The position numbers and the translations under genes are program-made. DNA of 27,015 nt from NCBI GenBank assembly GCA_013824045.1, contig PNND01000064.1:1-27015 (forward strand), written 5' to 3'. Positions within the stretch are counted from its first letter, which is position 1. Each line of letters starts with the position of its first letter. The stretch comes from Rhodobacter sp. (GTDB taxonomy: Bacteria; Pseudomonadota; Alphaproteobacteria; Rhodobacterales; Rhodobacteraceae). This document shows, piece by piece, positions 16,569 through 24,739 of this stretch. The notes under the pieces are model-generated. The model worked only from the letters and a program-made list of their open reading frames with translations. It was not told where the DNA came from and searched no databases.

Positions 16569-16823
16569 ATGCCTATAGAAACCTGCCCTACCCGTGGCCT
16601 ACAGTACATCCTTACGGAGCGGATTGTGGAAACTGAGCCGTCCATCAAGAGCAAGCGCAAGTCAGTCGCTACCGCCAAGAGGATCGAAGAAATCATTGCG
16701 GCGGGGCAACGCCGAGGACTGACTGTCGCTAAGGTAGTCCAACTACCAGATGGGACCTGCGAGGTTCATTTCGGTGCGGATAAGACGACGATGAAACGCA
16801 ACCCATTGGAGTGGGACATCTAA
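16569..16823 (+). CDS. Small island-edge protein, unknown function
   Basis: 84 residues, no signal peptide or membrane segment. A lysine-rich stretch (KSKRKSVATAKRIEEIIAAGQRRG) leads into a beta-like part, LTVAKVVQLPDGTCEVHFG. I do not recognise a named family; the form (a basic helix, then a PDGT turn between strands) recalls small unnamed proteins seen near integrases in alphaproteobacterial prophages and islands, which is only an impression. AAGAGG lies 7 bases before the ATG and a candidate promoter lies upstream. It is the outermost gene at the left end of the island and convergent with hsdR, with 6 bases between stops. Confidence 0.6.
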   Translation: MPIETCPTRGLQYILTERIVETEPSIKSKRKSVATAKRIEEIIAAGQRRGLTVAKVVQLPDGTCEVHFGADKTTMKRNPLEWDI

Positions 16824-16829
16824 CTGCCT

Positions 16830-19160
16830 CTAGAGGGGCGTGTCCTCATACAGCGCGATTTGCATCCGCTTGAACGCATCGCGGACTGCTGCCAACTCCC
16901 CTAGTTTGCCCTTGCTTTCGCCGACACTGCCGTACCGCGCAGTTAGGAATTGCCCCAACTTCTTGGTTGCAAGTTCGCTTTCGCCCTTAGTCTCATACGC
17001 TTTTAGGATCACTAGCAGTAGGTCAGCCATCTCACCTTGAAAGTCTCCCATGCGACTGTCTCGGAGTACTTGTGCCCGGTCCTGTCGTGTCTTCGGAGGG
17101 TTCGTGAACAGCACATACGACAGCACGTCGAATAGGTCGCTCTGCGATGCATCTACAAGCTGGCGGATGTCTTCAAGGCGGTCTTCATCATAGCCGTTGT
17201 CTTCGAGTTGCTTTAGGAAGTGCGCCCTGTTGTCGGGGTCACTCCACGCGGCCCGAAGCTGGTCTTCGTCTGCGATCATCTTGGACAGGTCACCGAACAG
17301 TCGTGCAAGGAACTCTGCCGCAGAGATGGGCTTCCCGTCTGCGTCCCAGTACGTTGTCGAAGCGATGAAGCGGATCGACCGTGCCTTTCCGTCTGCCAAT
17401 TGCACGACAACCTTCTGGCGCGGCCCCTCATCTTCGTCGCCTCCTGTTCCGTCGCCACCCGGTTCAGGCTGTGGGGTTGGCACAGGCTTTGGACGGGGTG
17501 GCTCAGGAGGTTCAGGGGCGAGTGGTTCGCCGTCCCATTCCGGGTCGTTGAAGTTCTCGTGCGCCTTCACGAAGTCCCAGATGGTGAAGAAGTCTTTGCC
17601 GTCATAGGTGCGGGTGCCGCGTCCGATGATCTGCTTGAACTCGATCATCGACTTGATGGGCCGCATTAGAACGATGTGGCGCACATTGCGTGCATCAACT
17701 CCGGTGGATAGCTTCTGCGATGTGGTCAGGATTGTCGGGATGGCCTTCTCGTTGTCCTGAAAGTCGCGCAAGTGCTGGTCGCCTATTGCCCCGTCATCTG
17801 CCGTCACTCGGTGGCAGTAGTCAGGGTTCGTGCTGGTCTTCACTTGATTGATCAAGTCTCGCACAAGTGCTGCATGGTTCTGTGTGGCACAGAATACCAA
17901 AGTCTTCTGTCGCTGGTCGATCTGCCCCATGAACTCCCGCACACGGGCCAACTCACGCTCGGGAATGATGATGCGGGTGTTGAAGTCGCTTTCGGTGAAA
18001 GCCTCGCCGTCCTCGATCTCGCCTGCCACCACTACGTCGGTGCCGTCATAGACGTACTCGTCAATCGTGCTGGCCATCTGCCGCACCTTGAACGGGGTCA
18101 GGAAGCCGTCTTCGATGCCGTCCCGCAGTGCGTAGGTGTACACAGGTTCGCCGAAGTAGGCGTAGGTGTCGGCGTTGTGCTTGCGTTTGGGTGTGGCGGT
18201 CAGACCTAGCTGGGCTGCTGGGGCGAAGTACTCTAGCAAACTGCGCCACTCGCTTTCGTCCTTGGCCCCGCCCCGGTGGCATTCGTCGATCACGATGAAG
18301 TCGAAGAAGTCGGGGGCGTACTGGGTGTAGACCGGCTCACCCTCGCCCGTCATGAAGGTCTGGAAGATCGTGAAGAATAGGCTGGCGTTCTTCGGTGGCT
18401 TGCCCCGGTTCTTGCGGATGGTATCGGGGTCTATCCGTGTGACTGCATCGTTCGGGAAAGCGGAGAAGGCGTTGTACGCCTGATCGGCAAGAATGTTGCG
18501 GTCTGCTAGGAACAGGATGCGTGGGCGGCGGATGGGTTCGCCCGACAGGTTCCACTTCGCCTGAAACAGCTTCCAAGCGATCTGGAACGCTATGGAGGTC
18601 TTGCCGGTCCCGGTGGCCAGCGTCAGAAGGATGCGCCTGTCGCCCTTGGCCACGGCCTCTAGCACGGCAGTGATGGCGTTGTGCTGGTAGTAGCGGAGTT
18701 CCCATTTGCCGCCGTCCGTCTCGAATGGCACAGCCCCGAAGCGGTCGCGCCACGGGTTGGGGTCGGGGAACGTGCGCGCCCAGAGGTCTTCTGGTGTTGG
18801 GAAGGGCAAGGACAGGTCGCCCTCAGCCCCCGTCACCATGTCGATCTGATACCAGCCAATCCCGTTCGAGGCGTAGGCAAAGCGCGCGCCCAGACGGGTG
18901 GCATAGTCCTTGGCCTGCCCCACCCCATCACGGTGGCTGAGGCCCGCCCGCTTAGCCTCTATGGCGGCCAGCTTGTGGCCTTTGTAGGTCAGGACGTAAT
19001 CAGCGGCCAACCCCTTGCCACGCTTACCGCCCGACTGGATACGACCGGGGCAAATAGTTTCCCGGTGCACCTTCGATCCGTTCAGGCCCCATCCTGCCGC
19101 TGCCAGCACGGGGTCGATGCGATTGGCGCGGGTATCGGCTTCGGTTTCCGTCTGGGTCAT
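16830..19160 (-). CDS. hsdR: Type I restriction enzyme, R subunit (EcoEI-like)
   Basis: HsdR is the ATP-driven translocase and nuclease subunit of the type I complex. 776 residues, the length of EcoEI-type HsdR rather than the longer EcoR124 type. The N-terminal nuclease domain shows the PD-(D/E)XK pattern D54...E68-A-K70 (ADYVLTYKG, AAIEAK). The superfamily 2 helicase follows: Walker A ATGTGKT at 182-188, DECH at 292-295, TATPKR near 321-326, and motif VI in QIIGRGTRTYDGKDF. A proline-rich linker (PEPPRPKPVPTPQPEP) precedes the C-terminal domain that binds the methylase core. All key residues are present, so it looks functional. Its ATG overlaps the stop of the 80-aa ORF (ATGA). Confidence 0.95.
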   Translation of the reverse strand: MTQTETEADTRANRIDPVLAAAGWGLNGSKVHRETICPGRIQSGGKRGKGLAADYVLTYKGHKLAAIEAKRAGLSHRDGVGQAKDYATRLGARFAYASNGIGWYQIDMVTGAEGDLSLPFPTPEDLWARTFPDPNPWRDRFGAVPFETDGGKWELRYYQHNAITAVLEAVAKGDRRILLTLATGTGKTSIAFQIAWKLFQAKWNLSGEPIRRPRILFLADRNILADQAYNAFSAFPNDAVTRIDPDTIRKNRGKPPKNASLFFTIFQTFMTGEGEPVYTQYAPDFFDFIVIDECHRGGAKDESEWRSLLEYFAPAAQLGLTATPKRKHNADTYAYFGEPVYTYALRDGIEDGFLTPFKVRQMASTIDEYVYDGTDVVVAGEIEDGEAFTESDFNTRIIIPERELARVREFMGQIDQRQKTLVFCATQNHAALVRDLINQVKTSTNPDYCHRVTADDGAIGDQHLRDFQDNEKAIPTILTTSQKLSTGVDARNVRHIVLMRPIKSMIEFKQIIGRGTRTYDGKDFFTIWDFVKAHENFNDPEWDGEPLAPEPPEPPRPKPVPTPQPEPGGDGTGGDEDEGPRQKVVVQLADGKARSIRFIASTTYWDADGKPISAAEFLARLFGDLSKMIADEDQLRAAWSDPDNRAHFLKQLEDNGYDEDRLEDIRQLVDASQSDLFDVLSYVLFTNPPKTRQDRAQVLRDSRMGDFQGEMADLLLVILKAYETKGESELATKKLGQFLTARYGSVGESKGKLGELAAVRDAFKRMQIALYEDTPL

Positions 19161-19399
19161 ATCAGTCCGTCAACGCTTAGGCCCGCAGCACCCCCTTGGC
19201 AGGCAGGGCACTTGCGATGATGGAAGTCTGATCCGTTCGCGCCGTAGCGATGGCTGCAGAGTGCGCCGCCGTCCAAGCGCCGGGCGCAGACCAGTACCCA
19301 GACGTACTGCATGTGATCCGTGCCGGGCCGACCAGTGCGCGTGATCAACACCTGATCGTTGATGTTGACGTCACCGAGTTGGCGCTTAGAGGTTCCCAT
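19157..19399 (-). CDS. 80-aa four-cysteine (zinc-ribbon-like) protein inside the hsd operon
   Basis: 80 residues. It has an N-terminal basic and hydrophilic part, RTGRPGTDHMQYVWVLVC, then YGANGSDFHHRKCPACQGG. Cysteines C38, C48, C64 and C67 with H50, H60 and H61 nearby suggest one bound zinc. The ORF lies between hsdS and hsdR; its stop overlaps the hsdR start (ATGA) and its likely ribosome site GAGG overlaps the hsdS stop, 11 bases from the ATG. The tight packing in the operon argues that it is a real gene. I know no assigned function; it could be a subunit or modulator of the restriction complex, or a DNA-binding regulator of hsdR. Confidence 0.7.
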   Translation of the reverse strand: MGTSKRQLGDVNINDQVLITRTGRPGTDHMQYVWVLVCARRLDGGALCSHRYGANGSDFHHRKCPACQGGAAGLSVDGLI

Positions 19400-19412
19400 G
19401 GGTTTTCATACC

Positions 19413-20621
19413 TCAGGTGAGTTCACCTGCGAAGGCTTTTTGCAGGAGGGATTGGCGGAGGGCATCGAGGGATTGGAGCTTGGTTTCGGCACGTTCAACC
19501 AGAAAATCCAGTTGAACCCTCAAGGTGCGAACTTGATCTACTATCACTTCTTGGACCTCAAGGGCGGGAGTTGGAAAGCCGAAGTCTGGGAAGTCCTTGA
19601 TTGAAAGTCTGTCCACAGTCGCGCCCTTGATTGTCTTCTCCCGCAGGAACTTCTGAAAATCTGGTGAGAGGTAGCAAAGCACGAAGTACTCGGGGTCGAT
19701 GACTTCTCGGTTTAGTCGTATCAATCCCATACGTCTGCCCAGACAGCACTTCATCCCATCTGGGATTAGCCCCACCTGGCCCAACCTTGTTTCGTAAGAA
19801 AAGACCACATCACCACCACGTGGCGTAACTCGCTTCGTCCACCGCGCAAAGTCCTCTTCAGTGACGTGCCTTGTCTTTGCGAGTTCTATCCTCCCGTCGA
19901 CCAAGGACGATATTCCAAGGAACAATGGTCCCTTGTCTACGGTTTTTGGAGTGGCGTGAGGACCATCAAAAACTCTGCCAATCTCGGCAATCTTGGGACA
20001 CGGCCAATCTGATGCCCGACTAAAAATGTGACCAATTGCGCTGTCAAACAACTCCCGCGCGTCTTGGAGGTTGGCCTCGGCGTGCGCGCGTGCGCGGGTC
20101 AGGCCCTCGAAAGCCTCGTCCAGAACAGCAACGATCCGCTGTTGTTCTTCGAGTGGGGGGAGGGGGATGGGGAATGCACTTAGCTGACTGAATTTCAGGT
20201 TGTTGATGTTCGTGCCACTGGATAGCTGGTCGATGAACTCCCAGTAGGCGTCCGAACGCATGATCCAGTGCAGGTACTTGGGCAGGAGTGTTGCGGATGG
20301 AACGAGCAAGCCCATAAAGCCACCGAATGCAAAGTTCATCGGCTGATCAATTAGTGCAGCCTTGCCAAGGTGTTTCTTGCTGCCGCTTGCAGTGCAGATC
20401 AGCAGCGTTCCCGCTTCCACCATCTTGCTCTTCGGCACATCGACTGCGGGGGCGATGTAGCGGATGTCATTCAGGTCCAGTTCGCCTGTTTCTAGGTCGA
20501 TGTTCATTGCGCGAAGGACTGCGGTTCCTCCGCTGTCTACCTCATCCCCCTTTGCGTATGTCAGGCCCCGTCGAAACTCACAGACTTCCCCAAGCCGCCT
20601 CACCTCCCAACCAGCCTTCAC
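19413..20621 (-). CDS. hsdS: Type I restriction-modification specificity subunit
   Basis: HsdS sets the bipartite DNA target of the methylase and restriction complexes. 402 residues, a usual length. The first target-recognition domain is about 1-155 (begins GWEVRRLGEVCEFRRGLTY). The central conserved helix starts at LPPLEEQQRIVAVLDEAFEG near 154. The second target domain is about 205-350, and the distal conserved helix is PALEVQEVIVDQVRTLRVQL to the QSLLQKAFAGELT end. Both halves are complete, so the target should be of the normal split type; the bases recognised cannot be read from sequence. The ATG overlaps the hsdM stop (ATGA). Confidence 0.94.
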   Translation of the reverse strand: MKAGWEVRRLGEVCEFRRGLTYAKGDEVDSGGTAVLRAMNIDLETGELDLNDIRYIAPAVDVPKSKMVEAGTLLICTASGSKKHLGKAALIDQPMNFAFGGFMGLLVPSATLLPKYLHWIMRSDAYWEFIDQLSSGTNINNLKFSQLSAFPIPLPPLEEQQRIVAVLDEAFEGLTRARAHAEANLQDARELFDSAIGHIFSRASDWPCPKIAEIGRVFDGPHATPKTVDKGPLFLGISSLVDGRIELAKTRHVTEEDFARWTKRVTPRGGDVVFSYETRLGQVGLIPDGMKCCLGRRMGLIRLNREVIDPEYFVLCYLSPDFQKFLREKTIKGATVDRLSIKDFPDFGFPTPALEVQEVIVDQVRTLRVQLDFLVERAETKLQSLDALRQSLLQKAFAGELT

Positions 20622-22066
20622 AGCATCCCCCGGATGCTTTCCAGAATGTCCGCCGTCTCGGCATCACGGGCCAGCATGTCGGCGATGATGTCCTCGGGGC
20701 TGCGCAGGGCCGCAGCCTCGGGCGCGTTGGGGTTCTTCACCGACAGGTCGCAGGTCGCGTCGTCCAGATCGGCCCGCTTCACCAGCCAACTCTTTGGTCC
20801 TAGGGCACGAGTGCGCTGCAGGGTCACGAACTCGGCAAGGTCCGCGTCGTTAAGCGGGTTGGTCTTGCCCAAGCTGCGGCCAGGATCAAGCTGGTAGAAC
20901 CACACATCCCGCGTAGGTGCACCCTTTTCAAAGAACAGCACCACCGTCTTGACCCCGGCCCCCTGAAACGTACCCTGCGGGCAGTCAAGGATGGTGTGCA
21001 ACTCTGCCGCCCCAAGCAGTTCCCGGCGCAGGGCCACGCTGGCGTTGTCGGTGTTGCTGAGGAAGGTGTTTTTGATCACCACCGCCGCCCTGCCCCCGGC
21101 GCGCAGCTTGCGGATGAAGTGCTGCAGGAACAGATAGGCCGTCTCACCCGTGCGGATGGGGAAGTTCTGCTGCACCTCGCGCCGTTCGCCACCGCCGAAG
21201 GGGGGATTGGCGAGAATGATGTGGTGGCGGTCCTTCTCTTGTATGTCCATCACGTTCTCATTGAGCGTGTTGGAGTGGACAAGGTTCGGTGCCTCGATCC
21301 CGTGCAGCACCATGTTCATGATGCCGATGATGTAGGCGAGGCCCTTCTTCTCTTGGCCAAAGAAGGTGCGGGTCTGCAGCGTTTCATAGTCGGCTGCGGT
21401 CTGGGCCTTGGGGCGCAGGTAGTCATAGGCTTCGCAGAGGAAGCCAGCCGATCCGACTGCACCGTCGTAGATCGTCTCGCCGATCTGCGGGTCGATGACA
21501 TTGATCATGGCCCGGATCAGGGGGCGAGGGGTGTAGTACTCTCCCCCGTTCCGCCCTGCGTTACCCATGCGACGGATGCGCGTCTCATAGAGTTGCGAGA
21601 GTTCGTGGCGTTCAGCTTGGGTGTTGAAGTTCAGCCCATCGAGGATTTCAAGCACGTCCCGCAGGATGTAGCCGGAACGGAACTTGTTGCGGAGTTCAGT
21701 GAAGACTTCGCCGATCTTGTATTCGATGGTGCGGGGGCCAGTCGCCGTGGTGCGGAAGGCGGCAAGGTAAGGGAACAGCTTCTGGTCCACGAAGGCGATG
21801 AGGTCGTCACCGATCATCGCGGTGTTGTGGTCAAAGCCGCCGTTGGCCTTTGGTGCGGCCCACTCATCCCAACGGTACTTGCCGGTGATGATGGGGGCAT
21901 AAGTGGTGCCGTCGAGTTCGGCACGGTCGCGGCGTTCAGTTTCCAGGTCATGCAGGTACTTGAGGAACAGCACCCACGATGTCTGTTCAACATAGTCGAG
22001 TTCGTTAGCGATGCCTTCTTCGGCCCGAAGGTTCTTTTCGATGGTGTTGAAGGCGTTCTCGTACAT
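20618..22066 (-). CDS. hsdM: Type I restriction-modification DNA methylase subunit
   Basis: HsdM methylates adenine within the site chosen by HsdS. From the ATG at 22066 it has 482 residues: N-terminal helical domain (MYENAFNTIEKNLRAEEGI), then the Rossmann methylase with GEYYTPRPLIRAM at 175-187, the AdoMet motif DGAVGSAGF at 201-209 (DxxxGSGGF in most relatives, so alanine replaces one glycine) and the catalytic NPPF at 287-290. A GTG at 22159 would add 31 residues without family resemblance; GGGGAAG lies just before 22066, so I prefer that start. First gene of the operon hsdM-hsdS-80 aa ORF-hsdR. Confidence 0.93.
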   Translation of the reverse strand: MYENAFNTIEKNLRAEEGIANELDYVEQTSWVLFLKYLHDLETERRDRAELDGTTYAPIITGKYRWDEWAAPKANGGFDHNTAMIGDDLIAFVDQKLFPYLAAFRTTATGPRTIEYKIGEVFTELRNKFRSGYILRDVLEILDGLNFNTQAERHELSQLYETRIRRMGNAGRNGGEYYTPRPLIRAMINVIDPQIGETIYDGAVGSAGFLCEAYDYLRPKAQTAADYETLQTRTFFGQEKKGLAYIIGIMNMVLHGIEAPNLVHSNTLNENVMDIQEKDRHHIILANPPFGGGERREVQQNFPIRTGETAYLFLQHFIRKLRAGGRAAVVIKNTFLSNTDNASVALRRELLGAAELHTILDCPQGTFQGAGVKTVVLFFEKGAPTRDVWFYQLDPGRSLGKTNPLNDADLAEFVTLQRTRALGPKSWLVKRADLDDATCDLSVKNPNAPEAAALRSPEDIIADMLARDAETADILESIRGML

Positions 22067-22322
22067 GCTTCCCCGTCCAGTTTTGCAACGGAGAGTTCCA
22101 TCACTCAGCGCCAAGCGCAACCAGTTGCTGGTTGTCGCTGGATCGTAATTTCTCGGCACATTTTTTCGAGGGGGTATCTAATCCCATCCCGCTGCCGAGT
22201 TCCCCCGTACACCCCCCAAACCGGGCGCTGGGATGCCCTTGCCAGCATTCCGGCGGCAGGGCATGCCAAGCCGCTAGACGTGCCGTGGCGGCGTCCTCCT
22301 GAGTGGTGGGCCGATCCGTCCT

Positions 22323-22438
22323 GTCTCACTGGACCTTGCCCCCGCGAGATGTCTCAACCTGCCGCTGATCCGTCTCATTAGAATGGTCATTGACTTATGG
22401 TACATATCGGCGCTTCATGTCTTAGAGTTCAATGAGAC
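22323..22438. promoter_or_regulatory. Repeated GTCTCA boxes upstream of the serine recombinase
   Basis: GTCTCA occurs at 22323-22328, 22351-22356 and 22372-22377, and its reverse complement at 22433-22438. The last two extend to a perfect 8-bp inverted repeat, GTCTCATT (22372-22379) and AATGAGAC (22431-22438), which brackets a TTGACT (22390-22395) that could be a -35 box. The last arm ends 15 bases before the recombinase ATG. The layout suits a resolution site or autoregulatory operator of the recombinase. Confidence 0.45.
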
Positions 22439-22453
22439 AAATGGGAGTGAGTT

Positions 22454-23029
22454 ATGCGGATTGGCTATGCAAGGACTTCGACGCTGGACCAGAAGGCGGG
22501 ACTTGAGGCTCAGGAACGCGACTTGAAGCAGGCAGGGTGCGAAAGGTTGTTCATCGAACAGGTGTCGTCCGTCGATGTGGTGGCGAGGGTGAAGCTGGCA
22601 GAGGTGCTGGACTTTGTTAGGGAAGGTGACGTGCTCGTGGTGACGAAGCTGGACCGGCTTGCCCGCTCTGTGGCGCATCTTCTGGACGTGCTGAAGGTGC
22701 TGACTGACAAGGGGGCAAGCCTGTCAATCCTTAGCCTCGGCATCGACACCGCCACCCCTACCGGGAAACTCATGCTTACCATCCTAGGCAGCATCGCCGA
22801 GTTCGAGCGTGGCATCATGTTGGAACGGCAGCGCGAGGGGATCGCCAAGGCGAAAGCCGATGGCAAGTACAAGGGGCGCAAGCCGACAGCCCGAGCGAAA
22901 ACGGAGGATGTGCTGAGGCTGCATAGGGAGGGCATGGGCGCTTCTGAGATAGCTAAGCGCACGGAGATTGGCCGAGCCTCCGTCTATAGAATACTTGAAG
23001 GGTCACTTGGGCAGGCAGCAGGTGGGTAG
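22454..23029 (+). CDS. Small serine recombinase (resolvase/invertase family)
   Basis: 191 residues, full length for the Tn3 resolvase/Hin class. The catalytic serine is S9 in MRIGYARTST, followed by LDRLARS with its conserved arginines, the E-helix region AEFERGIMLERQREGIAKAKADGKYKGRKP, and a C-terminal helix-turn-helix (MGASEIAKRTEIGRASVYRIL). It could resolve island dimers, invert a segment or be a remnant of a transposon; no transposase or terminal inverted repeats of a Tn3-like transposon are visible. GGGAGTGAG precedes the ATG. It is divergent from hsdM, with GTCTCA repeats in between. Confidence 0.93.
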   Translation: MRIGYARTSTLDQKAGLEAQERDLKQAGCERLFIEQVSSVDVVARVKLAEVLDFVREGDVLVVTKLDRLARSVAHLLDVLKVLTDKGASLSILSLGIDTATPTGKLMLTILGSIAEFERGIMLERQREGIAKAKADGKYKGRKPTARAKTEDVLRLHREGMGASEIAKRTEIGRASVYRILEGSLGQAAGG

Positions 23030-23203
23030 TGCATGCGAGGCGGGCACGGAAGCAGCCCCAGCATGCGTTCCGCCCGCGCTACCCCCTTCGTCTATAGATA
23101 AAGGCGTCAATGACTGTGCAGCCCACCACAGGGGCATAGTACTAAGTGTTCTGGGTAAGGGATGGTACCGGCATTCCTCGGAGAGGGTATTGCCGATCCT
23201 GCT

Positions 23204-24625
23204 TTATGTTCGCTGTCGTTTCCTCTCACCTAGCACCCAGCTTCTTGCCTCTGGACCATTCAGGAGAGTGCCTATGTCATCGGTGACTGGGCCGATGGGG
23301 CCACTGTACTGAGCGACGTACTTCCTCTTAGCTGGAACGGTCACGGCGGCCTCTTCGGCTGCGGCAGTCTCCATTATCTGGCCGAGTTCGTCATCAAGCG
23401 TGGCGAAGGTGATGAAGCTGTCGTGCACGGGGAAGCATGGGTATCCCATCGCCACGAACTTTAGCATCACCCGCTCTGCGATGTTTGCATCTGCTCGCTG
23501 CAGCCGAGTGCCTTCGCCTGAGTAGAAGTAGGTGGATATGGGTTTGTGGTGCTCGGTGATACCGTCCAAGAACCGCTGCCAAGTCATACGCAACTGTGAC
23601 GATGAGAACTCGGGAACGCTGTCCTGTCGAGGTTTGCGGGGGGAGTTTACGATCACATTGAACGCTTTCTTAACTGCCTCCCTATGTTCAACTCCGTAAG
23701 GTTGGCCGTATGGGTCGTCTATGCTCGGCACTGGTTCACCGACCTTTGCATAAAGCAGCCTCAGATGTAGCGAAGTGAAGTCGTGCTCACATGTCGCCTT
23801 GCAGTTGATGGTGATGTGTTTGCGAGACCCTCGCGGGACTTGCTGCCACCACCCTCCGAAAAATCTACCACCCTCTGTCCAGTCAGGCTTATTGAACACG
23901 CGAAAAAGACGCGTCCTCGCGGTGTTCAGCCGCTCATACTCGAATGGCTTGCGATCTTCTCGTGCCTTTTCCTTTGCTTTGGCCACCCTTTCGCGTTCCA
24001 GCGCGGCGCGCTCTATGGAAGTCAGGTCAAGTGAAAGGACATAACGTCCATTGTTCTCGTTGATCCTCTGGAGGTTGGCCCGCCACTGTATGGTATCGGG
24101 TGTATCTTCGTACCGTATCGACTTCTTAGTTTGGTGCGGTTTCCCAACTTTGAGACGGATTGGGTCGGTCGTGTCGATGACTTCGTCTGGGTACTCGATG
24201 CATATGGCGAGCGCCGAACGCAGCTTCTGTGTTCCCTTGATACGTGAGGTCTTGCCGCTCGCTTCTGTGCCCAAGGAGATTTGCGTTGCATAGCCTGCCG
24301 TCAAGAGGCCCTTCAAGGCGTCTAGAAATTGGCGAGCCGAGACGAACTCTGGGTAAGCAGCGTTGTTGGTGAGGGCGGATTTGTCTCGTCTGACACCTAC
24401 GCACATCTCTTGGTCAGCTTGCATGGCATCGAACAGGTCCAAGCAGATTGCCCGCAGGCACTTTTGGTATCTGTCGGCGGCGGAGGCGTCTCTTGCGCGA
24501 CGCTGTTCATGCAACTCGACTTCAACTTGAATGGCATCAAGCCGGTCCAGTATGGCGGGACTTCGCTTGCCGGTAGGTCGGCGGAACAGATTGATCGGTC
24601 TGCTTGGTGTGACGTTCTCAAACAT
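23204..24625 (-). CDS. Compact family A-like nucleic-acid polymerase (TV-Pol-like)
   Basis: 473 residues, no signal or membrane segment. The C-terminal half carries the palm and fingers motifs of family A polymerases in order: motif A HDFTSLHLRLLYA with D282 (DYSQIELR in Pol I), motif B R315-x3-K319-x3-N323 (HREAVKKAFNVIVN), the helix LQRADANIAERVML at 375-388 (Pol I has MQGTAADIIKRAMI), and motif C VHDSF with H401-D402. HDSF is the form found in T7-like RNA polymerases. No 3'-5' exonuclease domain is visible; the N-terminal 230 residues are helical and charged. A GGRFFGGWWQ block precedes motif A. This pattern fits the TV-Pol family of mobile-element polymerases (Iyer, Abhiman and Aravind), proposed to have primase and polymerase activity. 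The ATG at 24625 has AGGAGC only 19 bases away, so the start is uncertain. Follows the integrase by 114 bases on the same strand. Confidence 0.75.
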   Translation of the reverse strand: MFENVTPSRPINLFRRPTGKRSPAILDRLDAIQVEVELHEQRRARDASAADRYQKCLRAICLDLFDAMQADQEMCVGVRRDKSALTNNAAYPEFVSARQFLDALKGLLTAGYATQISLGTEASGKTSRIKGTQKLRSALAICIEYPDEVIDTTDPIRLKVGKPHQTKKSIRYEDTPDTIQWRANLQRINENNGRYVLSLDLTSIERAALERERVAKAKEKAREDRKPFEYERLNTARTRLFRVFNKPDWTEGGRFFGGWWQQVPRGSRKHITINCKATCEHDFTSLHLRLLYAKVGEPVPSIDDPYGQPYGVEHREAVKKAFNVIVNSPRKPRQDSVPEFSSSQLRMTWQRFLDGITEHHKPISTYFYSGEGTRLQRADANIAERVMLKFVAMGYPCFPVHDSFITFATLDDELGQIMETAAAEEAAVTVPAKRKYVAQYSGPIGPVTDDIGTLLNGPEARSWVLGERKRQRT

Positions 24626-24739
24626 GAGCCAGCATCTGTGCGGTGCTCCTTAAATTGCTATCCGCGTGGCAGTGTCGGCTTCTGTCTGCCACGCTCAAGC
24701 CGGGAGGTATCTATCCCCTTTGCCCCGGCCCATTAGAAG

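Noticed and set aside
22067..22159. Upstream GTG start for hsdM adding 31 residues
   Set aside because: The added residues have no match to the HsdM N-terminus and GGGGAAG stands at the ATG 22066.
20996..22381. 461-codon plus-strand open frame
   Set aside because: Antisense to hsdM; shadow of its codons.
22454..23029. Tn3-family transposon around the serine recombinase
   Set aside because: No large transposase and no terminal inverted repeats of that type could be seen.
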